From positions 3,720,001 through 3,784,000 of the forward strand of contig NZ_CP046600.1 in NCBI RefSeq assembly GCF_018278905.1: 64,000 bases of DNA, read 5' to 3'. Both the position numbers and the translations under genes were made by a program. This document shows positions 1 to 10,078 of this stretch, one piece after another. Below the pieces are notes generated by a model. The model ran no database searches. It saw only the letters and a program-made list of their open reading frames with translations, and had not been told where the DNA came from. How positions within the stretch are numbered: the stretch's first letter is position 1; the number at the start of each line of letters is the position of its first letter. The DNA comes from Mycobacterium spongiae (GTDB lineage Bacteria > Actinomycetota > Actinomycetes > Mycobacteriales > Mycobacteriaceae).

Positions 1-690
1 GACCCGCGGGCGGCAGCCAACGCGCGGGCCATCGCGAGTCAGCTGTCCCGCATGCGTCGTGGCCTCGACGTTCGGCTGGGGTTCTGTGAACAGAATTCGC
101 CGAGCCTGGTCGACGTCCTCACCGGACTGTCCAGAACCCGTGCGGCGGTCGTCACCCCGTTGTTGCTAGCCAACGCTTACCACGCTCGCATCGACATTCC
201 CCGCCAGATCACCAGTTGCGCTATCGCGGACCAGGGGATCGACGTGGCGCAGGCCGATGTGCTTGGCGAGGACGACCGACTGGTGTCGGTGTTGCGTGAG
301 CGGGTGACCGAGTTGGGGGTTTCGCGGCTCGACGACAGGCTCGGCGTGCTCGTGGTCGCGATCGGCACGTCCGACCCCGCGGCGAACGCACGCACCGCGA
401 CGGTCGCAGGGAAGCTGACGGTGGGTACTCGGTGGACCGCCACGACTGCATTCGTCACCCGGCCTGAGCCGTCACTGCATGACGCAGTTATCCAGTTGCG
501 CCGCAACGGCGCCCGCCGTGTCGTCATTGCCCCGTGGTTCCTGGCGCACGGAACGCTGCCGGATCGGGTACAACAGTTTGCACATGTCAAGGACATCGAG
601 ATGGCCGCGCCATTGGGCGCGCACCGTTGGGTGGCCCAGACGGTACTGGCTCGATTCGATCAAGCAACGGCTCGGCGCCTGGCGGCCTGA
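1..690 (+). CDS. che1: CbiX/SirB-type sirohydrochlorin chelatase, 3' part (Rv2393-like)
   Basis: The reading frame is open from base 1 and ends with TGA at 690, so the 5' end lies outside the window; about 229 codons are visible. The start of the visible protein (DPRAAANARA) fits the segment that follows the HGTRDP motif of small class II chelatases, and the later LLLANAYHARIDIP and APWFLAHGTLPDR stretches are the paired histidine-bearing strands of the duplicated CbiX fold. The family inserts Fe or Co into sirohydrochlorin, and siroheme is the cofactor of the sulfite reductase encoded upstream of this gene in M. tuberculosis. That links it to the sulfate importer a few kb downstream. Family assignment is firm; the metal used is not visible from sequence. 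Confidence 0.85.
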   Translation, partial: DPRAAANARAIASQLSRMRRGLDVRLGFCEQNSPSLVDVLTGLSRTRAAVVTPLLLANAYHARIDIPRQITSCAIADQGIDVAQADVLGEDDRLVSVLRERVTELGVSRLDDRLGVLVVAIGTSDPAANARTATVAGKLTVGTRWTATTAFVTRPEPSLHDAVIQLRRNGARRVVIAPWFLAHGTLPDRVQQFAHVKDIEMAAPLGAHRWVAQTVLARFDQATARRLAA

Positions 691-893
691 GCGCACTCAG
701 CAGAAGTCAACGAGAGCGCGCAAGAAGCGACCAGGAACGCGCCTAGGCGAACCAGGGGCGAGAACCTTGGCAAACTACACCACCGCGGCTCCGAATGGCG
801 ATATCGTTGACGTCTGGCGCGATTCGTCGCAGCTTCCGGCGGTCCCCGATCGCGACAGATCACAGCGGTTGTGACGTCCTTGGGAGGCAACAG

Positions 894-2474
<1,581 letters not shown>

Positions 2475-2522
2475 CCCGCAGCGCGGCGGCCGTTCACTGT
2501 AGTTGCGTCGATGTGCCCCGGA

Positions 2523-3617
2523 TCAGGCTGGCGTCAGCGTGTTCCGGTCCTCATCGGTGCCGCCGGCTCCGTCGTCGCGGCGGCCGGCCATCTCACCGGA
2601 GATCGGCGGTACCCGGGTGGCGCGCACGTAGACAGTGTCGCCCTCCCGTAGCGCGAGCGCCTCGGCGTCCCCGCGGGTGATCTGGGCGGTGAAGGCGCCC
2701 CCGGTGGCCGCGCTGGTCAACTCGACGCGGACCTCGAAGCCCAACACCACTACCCGGTCGACGATGGCGCGCGAGACGCCGGTGGATTCCCCGGTGCCGT
2801 CAGCGGTGGCGACTGCCATCTGAGGATTCCGGCCGACCCGGATGTCATGCGGGCGGACCAGAGCACCGTTCAGCGACGACACCGCACCAAGGAAGGACAT
2901 GACGAAGGCGTTCGCCGGGGCATCGTAGACGTCGGTCGGGCTTCCGATCTGCTCGATCCGGCCCTTGTTGAGTACGGCAATCCGATCGGCCACATCCAAC
3001 GCTTCGGCCTGGTCGTGGGTGACTAGCACAGTGGTGACGTGCACCTCGTCATGCAGGCGGCGCAGCCAAGCCCGAAGATCCTCGCGCACTTTGGCGTCCA
3101 GCGCTCCGAATGGCTCGTCCAGCAGCAGCACCTCGGGGTCCACGGCCAGCGCCCGGGCCAGCGCCATCCGCTGTCGTTGACCACCGGACAGCTGGTGCGG
3201 GTAGCGGCCCTGGAATCCGGTCAGACCCACTACCTCGAGCAGGTTGTCCACCTTGGCCTTGATCTCCGGTTTGGGGCGCTTGCGGATCTTCAACCCGAAC
3301 GCCACGTTGTCGCGCACCGTCAAGTGCTTGAAGGCGGCGTAGTGCTGGAACACGAAGCCGATGCCGCGCCGTTGCGGGGGCACTCGGGTGACGTCGCGAC
3401 CGTTGATCGTGATGGTTCCACTATCGGGCTGATCGAGGCCGGCAATGGTGCGCAGCAGGGTCGACTTGCCCGATCCGCTGGGGCCCAGCAATGCGGTCAG
3501 CGAACCGGCTGGCACCACGAAATCCACCCGATCCAACGCGACGAAGTGGCCGTACTGCTTGTAGGCGCCATGCAAAACGATCGCGGGGGCGCTGGACGTG
3601 GGGCCGGTGTCGGTCAT
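2523..3617 (-). CDS. cysA1: Sulfate/thiosulfate ABC transporter ATP-binding subunit
   Basis: 364 residues, ATG at 3617 with AGGAG about 10 nt upstream. Walker [10 protein letters not shown] is at residues 45-53, signature LSGGQ at 143-147, Walker B LLLDEP at 164-169 and the H-loop histidine at 201. The C-terminal ~130 residues form the regulatory OB-like (TOBE) domain of CysA/MalK-type ATPases, ending in a charged tail. It powers sulfate import through the CysT/CysW membrane pair. It is last in the order subI-cysT-cysW-cysA1, starting 15 nt after the cysW stop, so co-translation is likely. Confidence 0.96.
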   Translation of the reverse strand: MTDTGPTSSAPAIVLHGAYKQYGHFVALDRVDFVVPAGSLTALLGPSGSGKSTLLRTIAGLDQPDSGTITINGRDVTRVPPQRRGIGFVFQHYAAFKHLTVRDNVAFGLKIRKRPKPEIKAKVDNLLEVVGLTGFQGRYPHQLSGGQRQRMALARALAVDPEVLLLDEPFGALDAKVREDLRAWLRRLHDEVHVTTVLVTHDQAEALDVADRIAVLNKGRIEQIGSPTDVYDAPANAFVMSFLGAVSSLNGALVRPHDIRVGRNPQMAVATADGTGESTGVSRAIVDRVVVLGFEVRVELTSAATGGAFTAQITRGDAEALALREGDTVYVRATRVPPISGEMAGRRDDGAGGTDEDRNTLTPA

Positions 3618-3632
3618 GGTGGAGTCTCCTTG

Positions 3633-4451
3633 TCACGCCTGGCTAATCGCTCGACTTCGGCGGGCGTCCAGCGCCACTTGGACGATCAGGACCACCACCG
3701 AAACAGCCATCAGCAGTGTCGACAGCGCGTAGGCGCCGTACTCGGCACCGCGGTGGTAGCGGTCGGCGACCAACAGCGTCAGCGTTTGCGACGTCCCGGG
3801 CAGATTGGACGACACCATGATCACCGCGCCGTATTCACCGAGGGTTCGAGCGACCGTCAGCACGATGCCGTAGGTCAGGCCCCATCGGATGGACGGCAAC
3901 GTGATCCGCCAGAATGTCTGCCACCAACCGGATCCGAGTGTGGCCGCCGCCTCCTCCTGATCGGTTCCCAATTCATGCAGCACGGGTTCGACCTCGCGTA
4001 CCACGAACGGCAAGGTGACGAACAGGCTGGCGAGCACGATTCCGGGCAAACCGAAAATGACTTTGAGCCCCAAGTCCTTCTCGACGAAACCCAGCGCACC
4101 TGCAGATCCCCAGAGCAGGATCAGCGCCACACCGACGATGACGGGCGACACCGCGAAAGGCAGATCGATAATCGCCTGCAGCGCTCCCCTACCACGAAAA
4201 CGGTTGCGGGCCAGTACCAACGCGGTAGGAATACCGAAGATCACATTCAGTGGCACGACAATGGCCACCACCAGGAGCGAGAGGTTGAGCGCCGATATCG
4301 CCGCCGGCGTGCTGATGTAGTCGTAGAACTGTCCCAGCCCGGGTTGGAAGGTCCGCCACAGGATCAGCACCACCGGAACGACCAGCAATACCGCGACATA
4401 GGCGAGCGCGACCACTCGGAAGAGGTAGCGAACCGCGCGTGACGGCCTCAC
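3633..4451 (-). CDS. cysW: Sulfate ABC transporter permease CysW
   Basis: 272 residues with about six hydrophobic membrane segments. The start is GTG at 4451, overlapping the cysT TGA in a GTGA junction. The cytoplasmic EAA loop that docks to the ATPase is visible as EEAAATLGSGWWQTFWRITLP around residues 165-185. It forms a heterodimeric channel with CysT for sulfate or thiosulfate. The 4-nt overlap supports translational coupling inside the subI-cysTWA operon. Confidence 0.95.
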   Translation of the reverse strand: MRPSRAVRYLFRVVALAYVAVLLVVPVVLILWRTFQPGLGQFYDYISTPAAISALNLSLLVVAIVVPLNVIFGIPTALVLARNRFRGRGALQAIIDLPFAVSPVIVGVALILLWGSAGALGFVEKDLGLKVIFGLPGIVLASLFVTLPFVVREVEPVLHELGTDQEEAAATLGSGWWQTFWRITLPSIRWGLTYGIVLTVARTLGEYGAVIMVSSNLPGTSQTLTLLVADRYHRGAEYGAYALSTLLMAVSVVVLIVQVALDARRSRAISQA

Positions 4452-5323
4452 GCCGCCATCTCCTCGCGCTGGGCCGCACGGGCGCCAATTGTTCGCAACA
4501 CGAGCAGTACGAAGAACGAGATCGAGAGCAGCACAATCGATATCGCGGCGGCGCCCGTCCGGTCGTCATTCTCGATCAGAGTGCGGATCCATTGCGACGA
4601 CACTTCGGTCTTACCCGGCACCGCGCCGCCGATGAGCACAACCGAACCGAATTCGCCAATGGCTCGCGAAAACGCCAGCCCCGCACCGGACAACAATGCC
4701 GGCGTCAGCGACGGCAGCACAACGGACGTGAAGACTTTCCACCCGCTGGCGCCCAGCGACGCCGCCGCCTCCTCGGTCTCTCTATCGATTTCCATCAGCA
4801 CCGGTTGGACGGCGCGAACGACGAACGGCAACGTGACGAACGCCACCGCCACCCCAACGCCAGCGGCCGTGTGCTGCAGATGAAGACCTACCGGACTGTT
4901 ATTCCCGTACAGGGCCAACATCACCAGGCTGGCGACAATCGTGGGAAGCGCGAACGGCAAATCGATGATCGCATCGACAAGCCGTTTGCCAGCGAAGTCG
5001 TCACGCACCAGTACCCATGCGATCAGCAGACCGAATGCGGTATTCACCACCGTGACGCCGGCCGCAATCGTCAACGTCACCCGAAACGACTCCAGGGCGG
5101 CGTGCGAGGTGACCGCCAGCCAGAAGGCCGACCAGCCGCCGCCCGCTGCTTGCCAAGCGATGGCGGCCAGCGGCAACAGCACGATCACCGAAAGCCAGAG
5201 CACCGCGACACCGAGCCGAACCGAACTGCTGCGCGCGCGGCCGAAACTGCGCACACCCACCTCACCCCCGCGGGGATCGAGTTCCGGCCGGACAACCTCC
5301 GGGTCTGGCGCCACCGCCTGCAT
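4448..5323 (-). CDS. cysT: Sulfate ABC transporter permease CysT
   Basis: 291 residues with a ~30-residue charged N-terminal extension before the first membrane segment. The EAA loop reads EEAAASLGASGWKVFTSVVLP. The start ATG at 5323 overlaps the subI TAA as TAATG. It is paired with CysW as the second permease half. Gene order and overlaps match the M. tuberculosis sulfate operon, which is required for sulfate uptake and sulfur auxotrophy phenotypes (established for that species). Confidence 0.95.
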   Translation of the reverse strand: MQAVAPDPEVVRPELDPRGGEVGVRSFGRARSSSVRLGVAVLWLSVIVLLPLAAIAWQAAGGGWSAFWLAVTSHAALESFRVTLTIAAGVTVVNTAFGLLIAWVLVRDDFAGKRLVDAIIDLPFALPTIVASLVMLALYGNNSPVGLHLQHTAAGVGVAVAFVTLPFVVRAVQPVLMEIDRETEEAAASLGASGWKVFTSVVLPSLTPALLSGAGLAFSRAIGEFGSVVLIGGAVPGKTEVSSQWIRTLIENDDRTGAAAISIVLLSISFFVLLVLRTIGARAAQREEMAA

Positions 5324-6396
5324 TATCCGGTGGCCTGCATGTAGATCCGGGTGATGCTGCCGGTGGACTTACCGAACAGCTGGGGATCCACGGTGCCCCA
5401 GCCACCGAGGTCGGCAATCGTCCATAGTTTTGCCGGAGCCGGAAACTGATCGGCGAAATCAGCGGCGACCGATGGATCGACGGGCCGGAAGCCGGCCCGG
5501 GCCCACAACCGCTGCGCCTGCGGGGTGTATTGGAAGTTCTTGAAAGCGGTCGCCGCTTCCAGGTGTGTGCTGGTGGTCACCACTGCCAGCGGGTTCTCGA
5601 TCTTGAACGTCTGCGGCGGAGTGATGTGTTCGACCGGCTTGCCTGCCCGTTCCGTCGCGATGGCTTCGTTCTCGTAGCTGATCAAGACGTCACCGCTGCC
5701 TTCGAGGAACACATCGGTGGCTTCCCGTCCCGAACCCGGGCGCAAGGTGACGTGATCGTTGACCAACCTGGTGACGAAATCGATCCCGGCCTGGTTGTCC
5801 GTGCCGCCCTCGCTCTTGGCGGCATACGGAGCGAGCAGATTCCATTTTGCGGAGCCGGAACTCAGCGGGCTGGGTGTGATGACCTCGACGCCTGGACGTA
5901 AGAGGTCATCCCATCCGCGGATCTTCTTCGGATTGCCCGCGCGCACGACAAACGTCACGACCGACCCGAACGGAATGCCCTTGGTTGCGTCGGCATCCCA
6001 GTCTTTGGAGACCTTGCCGGCTTCGACCAGCCGAGTGATATCGGGTTCGACCGAGAAATTCACCAAGTCGGCCGGTTTACCCTCGGCAACACCGCGCGAC
6101 TGGTCAGCGGAGGCGCCGTAGGAGGTGATCACCTGAATTGCCTTGCCGTCCTCGGAATCGTTGAACGCGGGAATCACTGCGCTCCAGCCGGGTTCTGGCA
6201 CCGCGTAGGCGACCAGGGTGATGCTCGTCTGCGCGTTGCTCGGGCCGGCCCCGCCGACCACATCACTGGGACCGCCCTGACACGCCGTGAGGACACCGGC
6301 GAGGACGAGCGCGAGCCCGAATGCGACACGCTGGCGCCAGCGCGAAGCGCTGCCGACGCCCCTCGACATCGGTAGCGGGGACGACGGGGGAAGCAT
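5323..6396 (-). CDS. subI: Sulfate-binding lipoprotein SubI
   Basis: 357 residues from the ATG at 6396, which has GGAAGGA just upstream; the frame is open further upstream but that part lacks a signal-like sequence. A basic stretch and hydrophobic core lead to the lipobox LTAC with Cys39 as the lipidated residue, so the protein is anchored outside the membrane. The mature part is a type-2 solute-binding fold of the sulfate/thiosulfate family (VAYAVPEPGW, then SSGSAKWNLLAPY and SGDVLISYENEA segments that line the anion pocket). It delivers sulfate to CysT/CysW and is the first gene of the operon. Confidence 0.93.
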   Translation of the reverse strand: MLPPSSPLPMSRGVGSASRWRQRVAFGLALVLAGVLTACQGGPSDVVGGAGPSNAQTSITLVAYAVPEPGWSAVIPAFNDSEDGKAIQVITSYGASADQSRGVAEGKPADLVNFSVEPDITRLVEAGKVSKDWDADATKGIPFGSVVTFVVRAGNPKKIRGWDDLLRPGVEVITPSPLSSGSAKWNLLAPYAAKSEGGTDNQAGIDFVTRLVNDHVTLRPGSGREATDVFLEGSGDVLISYENEAIATERAGKPVEHITPPQTFKIENPLAVVTTSTHLEAATAFKNFQYTPQAQRLWARAGFRPVDPSVAADFADQFPAPAKLWTIADLGGWGTVDPQLFGKSTGSITRIYMQATG

Positions 6397-6664
6397 GGCT
6401 GTCCTTCCGGTGCGGGACGTGTGGACGATGGTCCCGTAGCTGTGGAAGGCGATCCCAGTACACGTCACGCGAGCTCACCCACTCCACACCGAACCGCGCC
6501 CGGGTTGGGGGTCAGAGGCAACAGTGCAGGTCAGATGCGGTGCCGCAGCCGGGGTTGACGACATAGCCCCCCAAGGCATCCGATGCTGCGTGCATGCCGC
6601 GAAGCCTAACAGAATTCGCCAGGCCGACCACTGGGCCGGCTAACGGGCTGGCGTGGGTTCGCGC
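6397..6664. other. Non-coding stretch upstream of subI
   Basis: No convincing gene is seen here. It should hold the subI promoter and the end of whatever transcript comes from the two small membrane genes further upstream. I could not pick a clear -10/-35 pair or a known riboswitch fold by eye. Confidence 0.5.
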
Positions 6665-6741
6665 CTCATCGGGTGACCTCATCGGGTGACCTCATCGGGT
6701 GACCTCATCGGGTGACCTCATCGGGTGACCTCATCGGGTGA
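6665..6741. repeat. 13-bp tandem repeat, six copies
   Basis: The unit CTCATCGGGTGAC is repeated five times without change from 6665 to 6729, followed by a sixth copy of 12 bases. The period is not a multiple of three. On the minus strand each unit reads GAGGTCACCCGATGA, so each carries a Shine-Dalgarno-like GAGG about 7 nt before an ATG that overlaps TGA. The stop codon of the 25-residue ORF at 6731-6808 lies inside the last unit. Perfect identity of the copies suggests recent slippage expansion. Confidence 0.95.
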
Positions 6742-6808
6742 ATAGCCACGCGATGATCACCAGCGCCACGAGCACCACGAGGACCAGAGTGACGTGCGAC
6801 CGCGGCAT
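6731..6808 (-). CDS. Putative 25-residue single-pass membrane peptide
   Basis: The minus strand encodes MPRSHVTLVLVVLVALVII followed by AWLFTR and TGA. The ATG lies 4 nt after the stop of the upstream small membrane gene, and that gene's final codons supply GAGG about 7 nt before the ATG. The composition is one basic N-terminus, one ~17-residue hydrophobic helix and a basic end, as in bacterial small membrane proteins. The stop codon is in the 13-bp repeat array, so repeat changes alter what follows it. No homologue is recalled; it is called on ribosome-binding site, spacing and hydrophobicity only. Confidence 0.45.
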   Translation of the reverse strand: MPRSHVTLVLVVLVALVIIAWLFTR

Positions 6809-6812
6809 CCGA

Positions 6813-7016
6813 TTACCTCGACGTTTCATCGAGGTGGCGGGCGCGGCGCATCAACCCGATGCCCTTGCCGAGCAGGACATCCAGCAACGCCGCCAAGAGA
6901 TATGCCAGAACCAACACGACAGGAATCACAACGAGTGCTTGCAGCACGAACGGGAGCCCGGAGAGCCAGAGCTCAACGCTGTCCCACCAATTGAGGAACC
7001 CGTTCACCGGGCTCAC
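6813..7016 (-). CDS. Small conserved membrane protein (Rv2401A-like)
   Basis: 67 residues from GTG at 7016 (VSPVNGFLNWWDSVELW...), ending TAA at 6813. GTG at 7007 is an alternative start with AGGGTGAG upstream. The frame stays open further upstream, but that part is arginine-rich and looks non-coding. The protein has an amphipathic tryptophan-containing start, one long hydrophobic segment (PFVLQALVVIPVVLVLAYLL) and a basic tail. A small membrane protein is annotated at this place in M. tuberculosis. Function unknown. It is divergent from the trehalase gene and appears to form a two-cistron unit with the 25-residue ORF. Confidence 0.65.
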   Translation of the reverse strand: MSPVNGFLNWWDSVELWLSGLPFVLQALVVIPVVLVLAYLLAALLDVLLGKGIGLMRRARHLDETSR

Positions 7017-7169
7017 CCTATTAGTGCCCGGACCGGAAACCAATCTGTAGGTCGCCACTCGCCGTGTCCGGCCGGATCTTCGGGGGAAAGCGCCGCCGAG
7101 CCAGCGATGGGCGGGCACCACACGGCGCCCGACACGGGGACGCAAAGTCGACCTAGGTGGACGCCGGGC

Positions 7170-9248
7170 ATGTCGACAGATGATGATGGCGGGATGGTCC
7201 TGCAAACCCAACCCGCTGACCAACCGACCTCGCCAGCCGCCCGAGACGCCCAATCTGAGGCGCTCGAAGCGCGTCCCCAGGGCGCGCCCACCGACGGGCC
7301 CGTCGAGTTCGGTCTGCCCGCGGCAGTTGCGTCCAATGCGTCGTTGCGCAACCCGTTTCCCCCGATCGCCGACTACGCGTTTCTGTCCGACTGGGAAACA
7401 ACGTGCCTGATATCACCGGCCGGTTCGGTGGAATGGATGTGTGTCCCCCGGCCGGACTCCCCGAGTGTGTTCGGCGCGGTATTGGACCGCAGCGCCGGCC
7501 ATTTCCGGATAGGCCCCTACGGCGTTTCGGTGCCCGCCGCTCGCCGCTACCTTCCCGGCAGTCTGATCATGGAGACCACCTGGCAAACCCACACCGGATG
7601 GCTGATCGTCCGCGACGCTCTGGTCATGGGGCCATGGCACGACATCGAGCGGCGATCGCGCACGCATCGCCGTACTCCGATGGACTGGGACGCCGAGCAC
7701 ATCCTGTTGCGGACGGTGCGTTGTGTCAGCGGGACCGTCGAACTGATGATGAGTTGCGAACCGGCGTTCGACTACCACCGACTCGGCGCCAACTGGGAGT
7801 ACTCGGCCAACGCCTACAGCGAGGCCATCGCACGTGCCACCAAGCAACCAGACGCCCACCCGACGCTGCGGCTGACCACCAATCTGCGGATTGGGCTCGA
7901 GGGCCGTGAAGCGCGGGCACGCACCCGGATGGTCGAGGGCGACGACGTCTTCGTGGCCCTGAGCTGGACGAAGCACCCGGCACCACAGACCTACGAAGAA
8001 GCCGCCGACAAGATGTGGAAGACCACCGAGTGCTGGCGGCAATGGATCAACATCGGCAACTTCCCCGACCACCCGTGGCGGGCGTATCTGCAACGCAGCG
8101 CGTTGACGCTGAAGGGGCTGACGTACTCGCCTACCGGCGCGCTGCTGGCGGCCGCGACCACGTCGCTGCCGGAAACCCCACAGGGCGAACGCAACTGGGA
8201 CTACCGCTACGCCTGGGTTCGCGACTCGACGTTCGCGTTGTGGGGGCTCTACACCCTGGGATTGGACCGAGAGGCCGACGACTTCTTTGCGTTCATCGCC
8301 GACGTGTCCGGCGCCAACAACAACGACCCCCACCCATTGCAGGTGATGTACGGCGTGGGCGGTGAGCGCAGCCTGGTCGAAGAGGAGTTGCACCACCTGT
8401 CCGGTTACGACCAGGCGCGCCCCGTACGAATCGGCAACGGCGCCTACAACCAGAACCAGCACGACATCTGGGGCTCGATTCTCGATTCGTTCTACTTGCA
8501 CGCCAAGTCGCGCGAGCAAGTCTCGGAGACGTTGTGGCCGGTGCTCAAGCGGCAGGTCGAAGAGGCGATCAAGCACTGGCGGGAGCCCGATCGGGGGATT
8601 TGGGAGGTCCGCGGGGAGCCGCAGCACTTCACGTCGTCGAAGGTGATGTGTTGGGTGGCGCTGGACCGTGGGTGCAAGCTGGCCGAGCGGCAGGGTGAGA
8701 CGAGCTATGCCCAGCAGTGGCGAGCCATCGCCGAGGAGATCAAGGCCGACATCCTGGAGCACGGAGTCGATTCCCGGGGTGTGTTCACCCAGCGATATGG
8801 CGATGACGCCCTGGACGCTTCGCTGCTGCTGGTGGTGCTCACCCGGTTCCTGCCGCCGGACGACCCACGGGTGCGCAACACCGTGTTGGCCATCGCCGAC
8901 GAACTCACCGAGGAAGGATTGGTGCTGCGCTACCGAGTCGAGGAGACCGACGACGGGCTCACCGGTGAGGAAGGGACGTTCACCATCTGCTCGTTCTGGC
9001 TGGTGTCGGCGCTGGTCGAGATCGGTGAGGTGGTTCGCGCCAAGCGGCTGTGCGAGCGGCTCCTGTCTTACGCAAGCCCATTGCTGCTTTACGCCGAGGA
9101 AATTGAGCCGCGGACCGGGCGGCACTTGGGCAACTTCCCGCAGGCGTTCACCCACCTGGCGCTGATCAATGCGGTGGTCCATGTGATCCGCGCTGAGGAG
9201 GAAGCCGATAGCTCCGGAATGTTCCAGCCCGCCAACGCCCCTATGTAA
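7170..9248 (+). CDS. GH15 family trehalase (Rv2402-like)
   Basis: 692 residues from the ATG at 7170, which has AGGTGG 9 nt upstream; ATG at 7194 is an alternative and part of the N-terminal ~50 residues may be disordered. An N-terminal beta-sandwich is followed by the (alpha/alpha)6 barrel of glycoside hydrolase family 15. Family signatures include GERNWDYRYAWVRDSTFALW, NQNQHDIWGSILD, the general-acid glutamate in GIWEVRGEPQHF and a second glutamate in GEEGTFTICSFW. The M. smegmatis homologue has been shown to be a trehalase, so trehalose hydrolysis to glucose is the likely reaction. It is cytosolic with no signal peptide and is transcribed alone. Confidence 0.88.
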   Translation: MSTDDDGGMVLQTQPADQPTSPAARDAQSEALEARPQGAPTDGPVEFGLPAAVASNASLRNPFPPIADYAFLSDWETTCLISPAGSVEWMCVPRPDSPSVFGAVLDRSAGHFRIGPYGVSVPAARRYLPGSLIMETTWQTHTGWLIVRDALVMGPWHDIERRSRTHRRTPMDWDAEHILLRTVRCVSGTVELMMSCEPAFDYHRLGANWEYSANAYSEAIARATKQPDAHPTLRLTTNLRIGLEGREARARTRMVEGDDVFVALSWTKHPAPQTYEEAADKMWKTTECWRQWINIGNFPDHPWRAYLQRSALTLKGLTYSPTGALLAAATTSLPETPQGERNWDYRYAWVRDSTFALWGLYTLGLDREADDFFAFIADVSGANNNDPHPLQVMYGVGGERSLVEEELHHLSGYDQARPVRIGNGAYNQNQHDIWGSILDSFYLHAKSREQVSETLWPVLKRQVEEAIKHWREPDRGIWEVRGEPQHFTSSKVMCWVALDRGCKLAERQGETSYAQQWRAIAEEIKADILEHGVDSRGVFTQRYGDDALDASLLLVVLTRFLPPDDPRVRNTVLAIADELTEEGLVLRYRVEETDDGLTGEEGTFTICSFWLVSALVEIGEVVRAKRLCERLLSYASPLLLYAEEIEPRTGRHLGNFPQAFTHLALINAVVHVIRAEEEADSSGMFQPANAPM

Positions 9249-9276
9249 CCAGCCGAGCACCGGCGACCGATGTCGT

Positions 9277-10065
9277 TCAGCTGAGCGCGCTGATCTTCTC
9301 CATCATGGTGCGTGCGATGTCGATGGCGCTGGTGGAAACTTCTCCCGATCCTTGGTCCGACTGGCTGTGCGCGCTGTAGAAGGCGACTTCGACCTCGACG
9401 AGGCAGTTCACCCGCACCCCGATCGCGCGAGCTTCAGGAATGGTTCCCGAATGTGAGCCGGACGTCGACTCCTCGGACACGGTCGCCGCGAGGACCGAGT
9501 TGGCAACACGGACATCCTCGATCTGGTCACGAAAGCTGAGCCTGGCGCTGCGCAGGGTCAATACCGTTCCATCGCATGTGTCCCATTGCTGGGAGAACTT
9601 GGTGAACAGCGCGTCGGCCTCGGCGGCCGTGGGCAGGGCGACCACGGCCTCGTCCACGCTGATCACCTTCCCGGAATCCCCATCATCCCACCAACTCTCC
9701 CGCGCGACATGTGTGACGTTGGCGGACTGGTAGGCGGCGCGCTGAAGCATCGCGACGACACCGACGCACTCGACAGGCGAGGACAGGACATAGGCACCTG
9801 ACAGCTCGTCGGAACCGCCGAACCGCGGCGGCAATTCGGGATCGGCGGCGAAGGGCTGGTCGAGCATGCGGGACAAGGCGGTGCCGTCGAGCAGTACTTC
9901 CTTGATGATCGACCCGGCTAGCGGTCGGGGCTTCATCCCCGGCGCGGGGTACGCGGTGCCGGTGATCACGGCGGTACAGCCGGTGGCCAGCGCAGCGACC
10001 AACACCGTGACCATCGCCGACCATGTGGCTCTCATCCGGTCGTCACCGTCGCGCCGCGACCCCAT
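9277..10065 (-). CDS. lppR: Lipoprotein LppR, PknH_C-like sensor fold
   Basis: 262 residues. The chosen ATG at 10065 has AGAAGG 6-7 nt upstream and lies 13 nt after the lepA stop. The sequence has a short basic start, a hydrophobic core and the lipobox LATGC with Cys30, so it is an exported lipoprotein. The mature part resembles the PknH extracellular sensor domain family shared by several mycobacterial lipoproteins, with spaced cysteines (VECVG, WDTCDG, VNCLV) that would form disulfides. Ligand unknown. The position directly downstream of lepA matches M. tuberculosis. Confidence 0.85.
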   Translation of the reverse strand: MGSRRDGDDRMRATWSAMVTVLVAALATGCTAVITGTAYPAPGMKPRPLAGSIIKEVLLDGTALSRMLDQPFAADPELPPRFGGSDELSGAYVLSSPVECVGVVAMLQRAAYQSANVTHVARESWWDDGDSGKVISVDEAVVALPTAAEADALFTKFSQQWDTCDGTVLTLRSARLSFRDQIEDVRVANSVLAATVSEESTSGSHSGTIPEARAIGVRVNCLVEVEVAFYSAHSQSDQGSGEVSTSAIDIARTMMEKISALS

Positions 10066-10078
10066 TTCGTGCCTTCTG

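Noticed and set aside
3039..4442. 467-codon plus-strand frame opposite cysA1/cysW
   Set aside because: Overlaps two certain transporter genes; Gln/His/Arg-rich composition typical of antisense reading.
6665..6741. Short tandem repeats considered as a CRISPR array
   Set aside because: 13-bp units without spacers and no cas genes; a simple tandem repeat.
7413..9260. 615-codon minus-strand frame opposite the trehalase gene
   Set aside because: Antisense to a well-supported GH15 gene; no recognisable domain.
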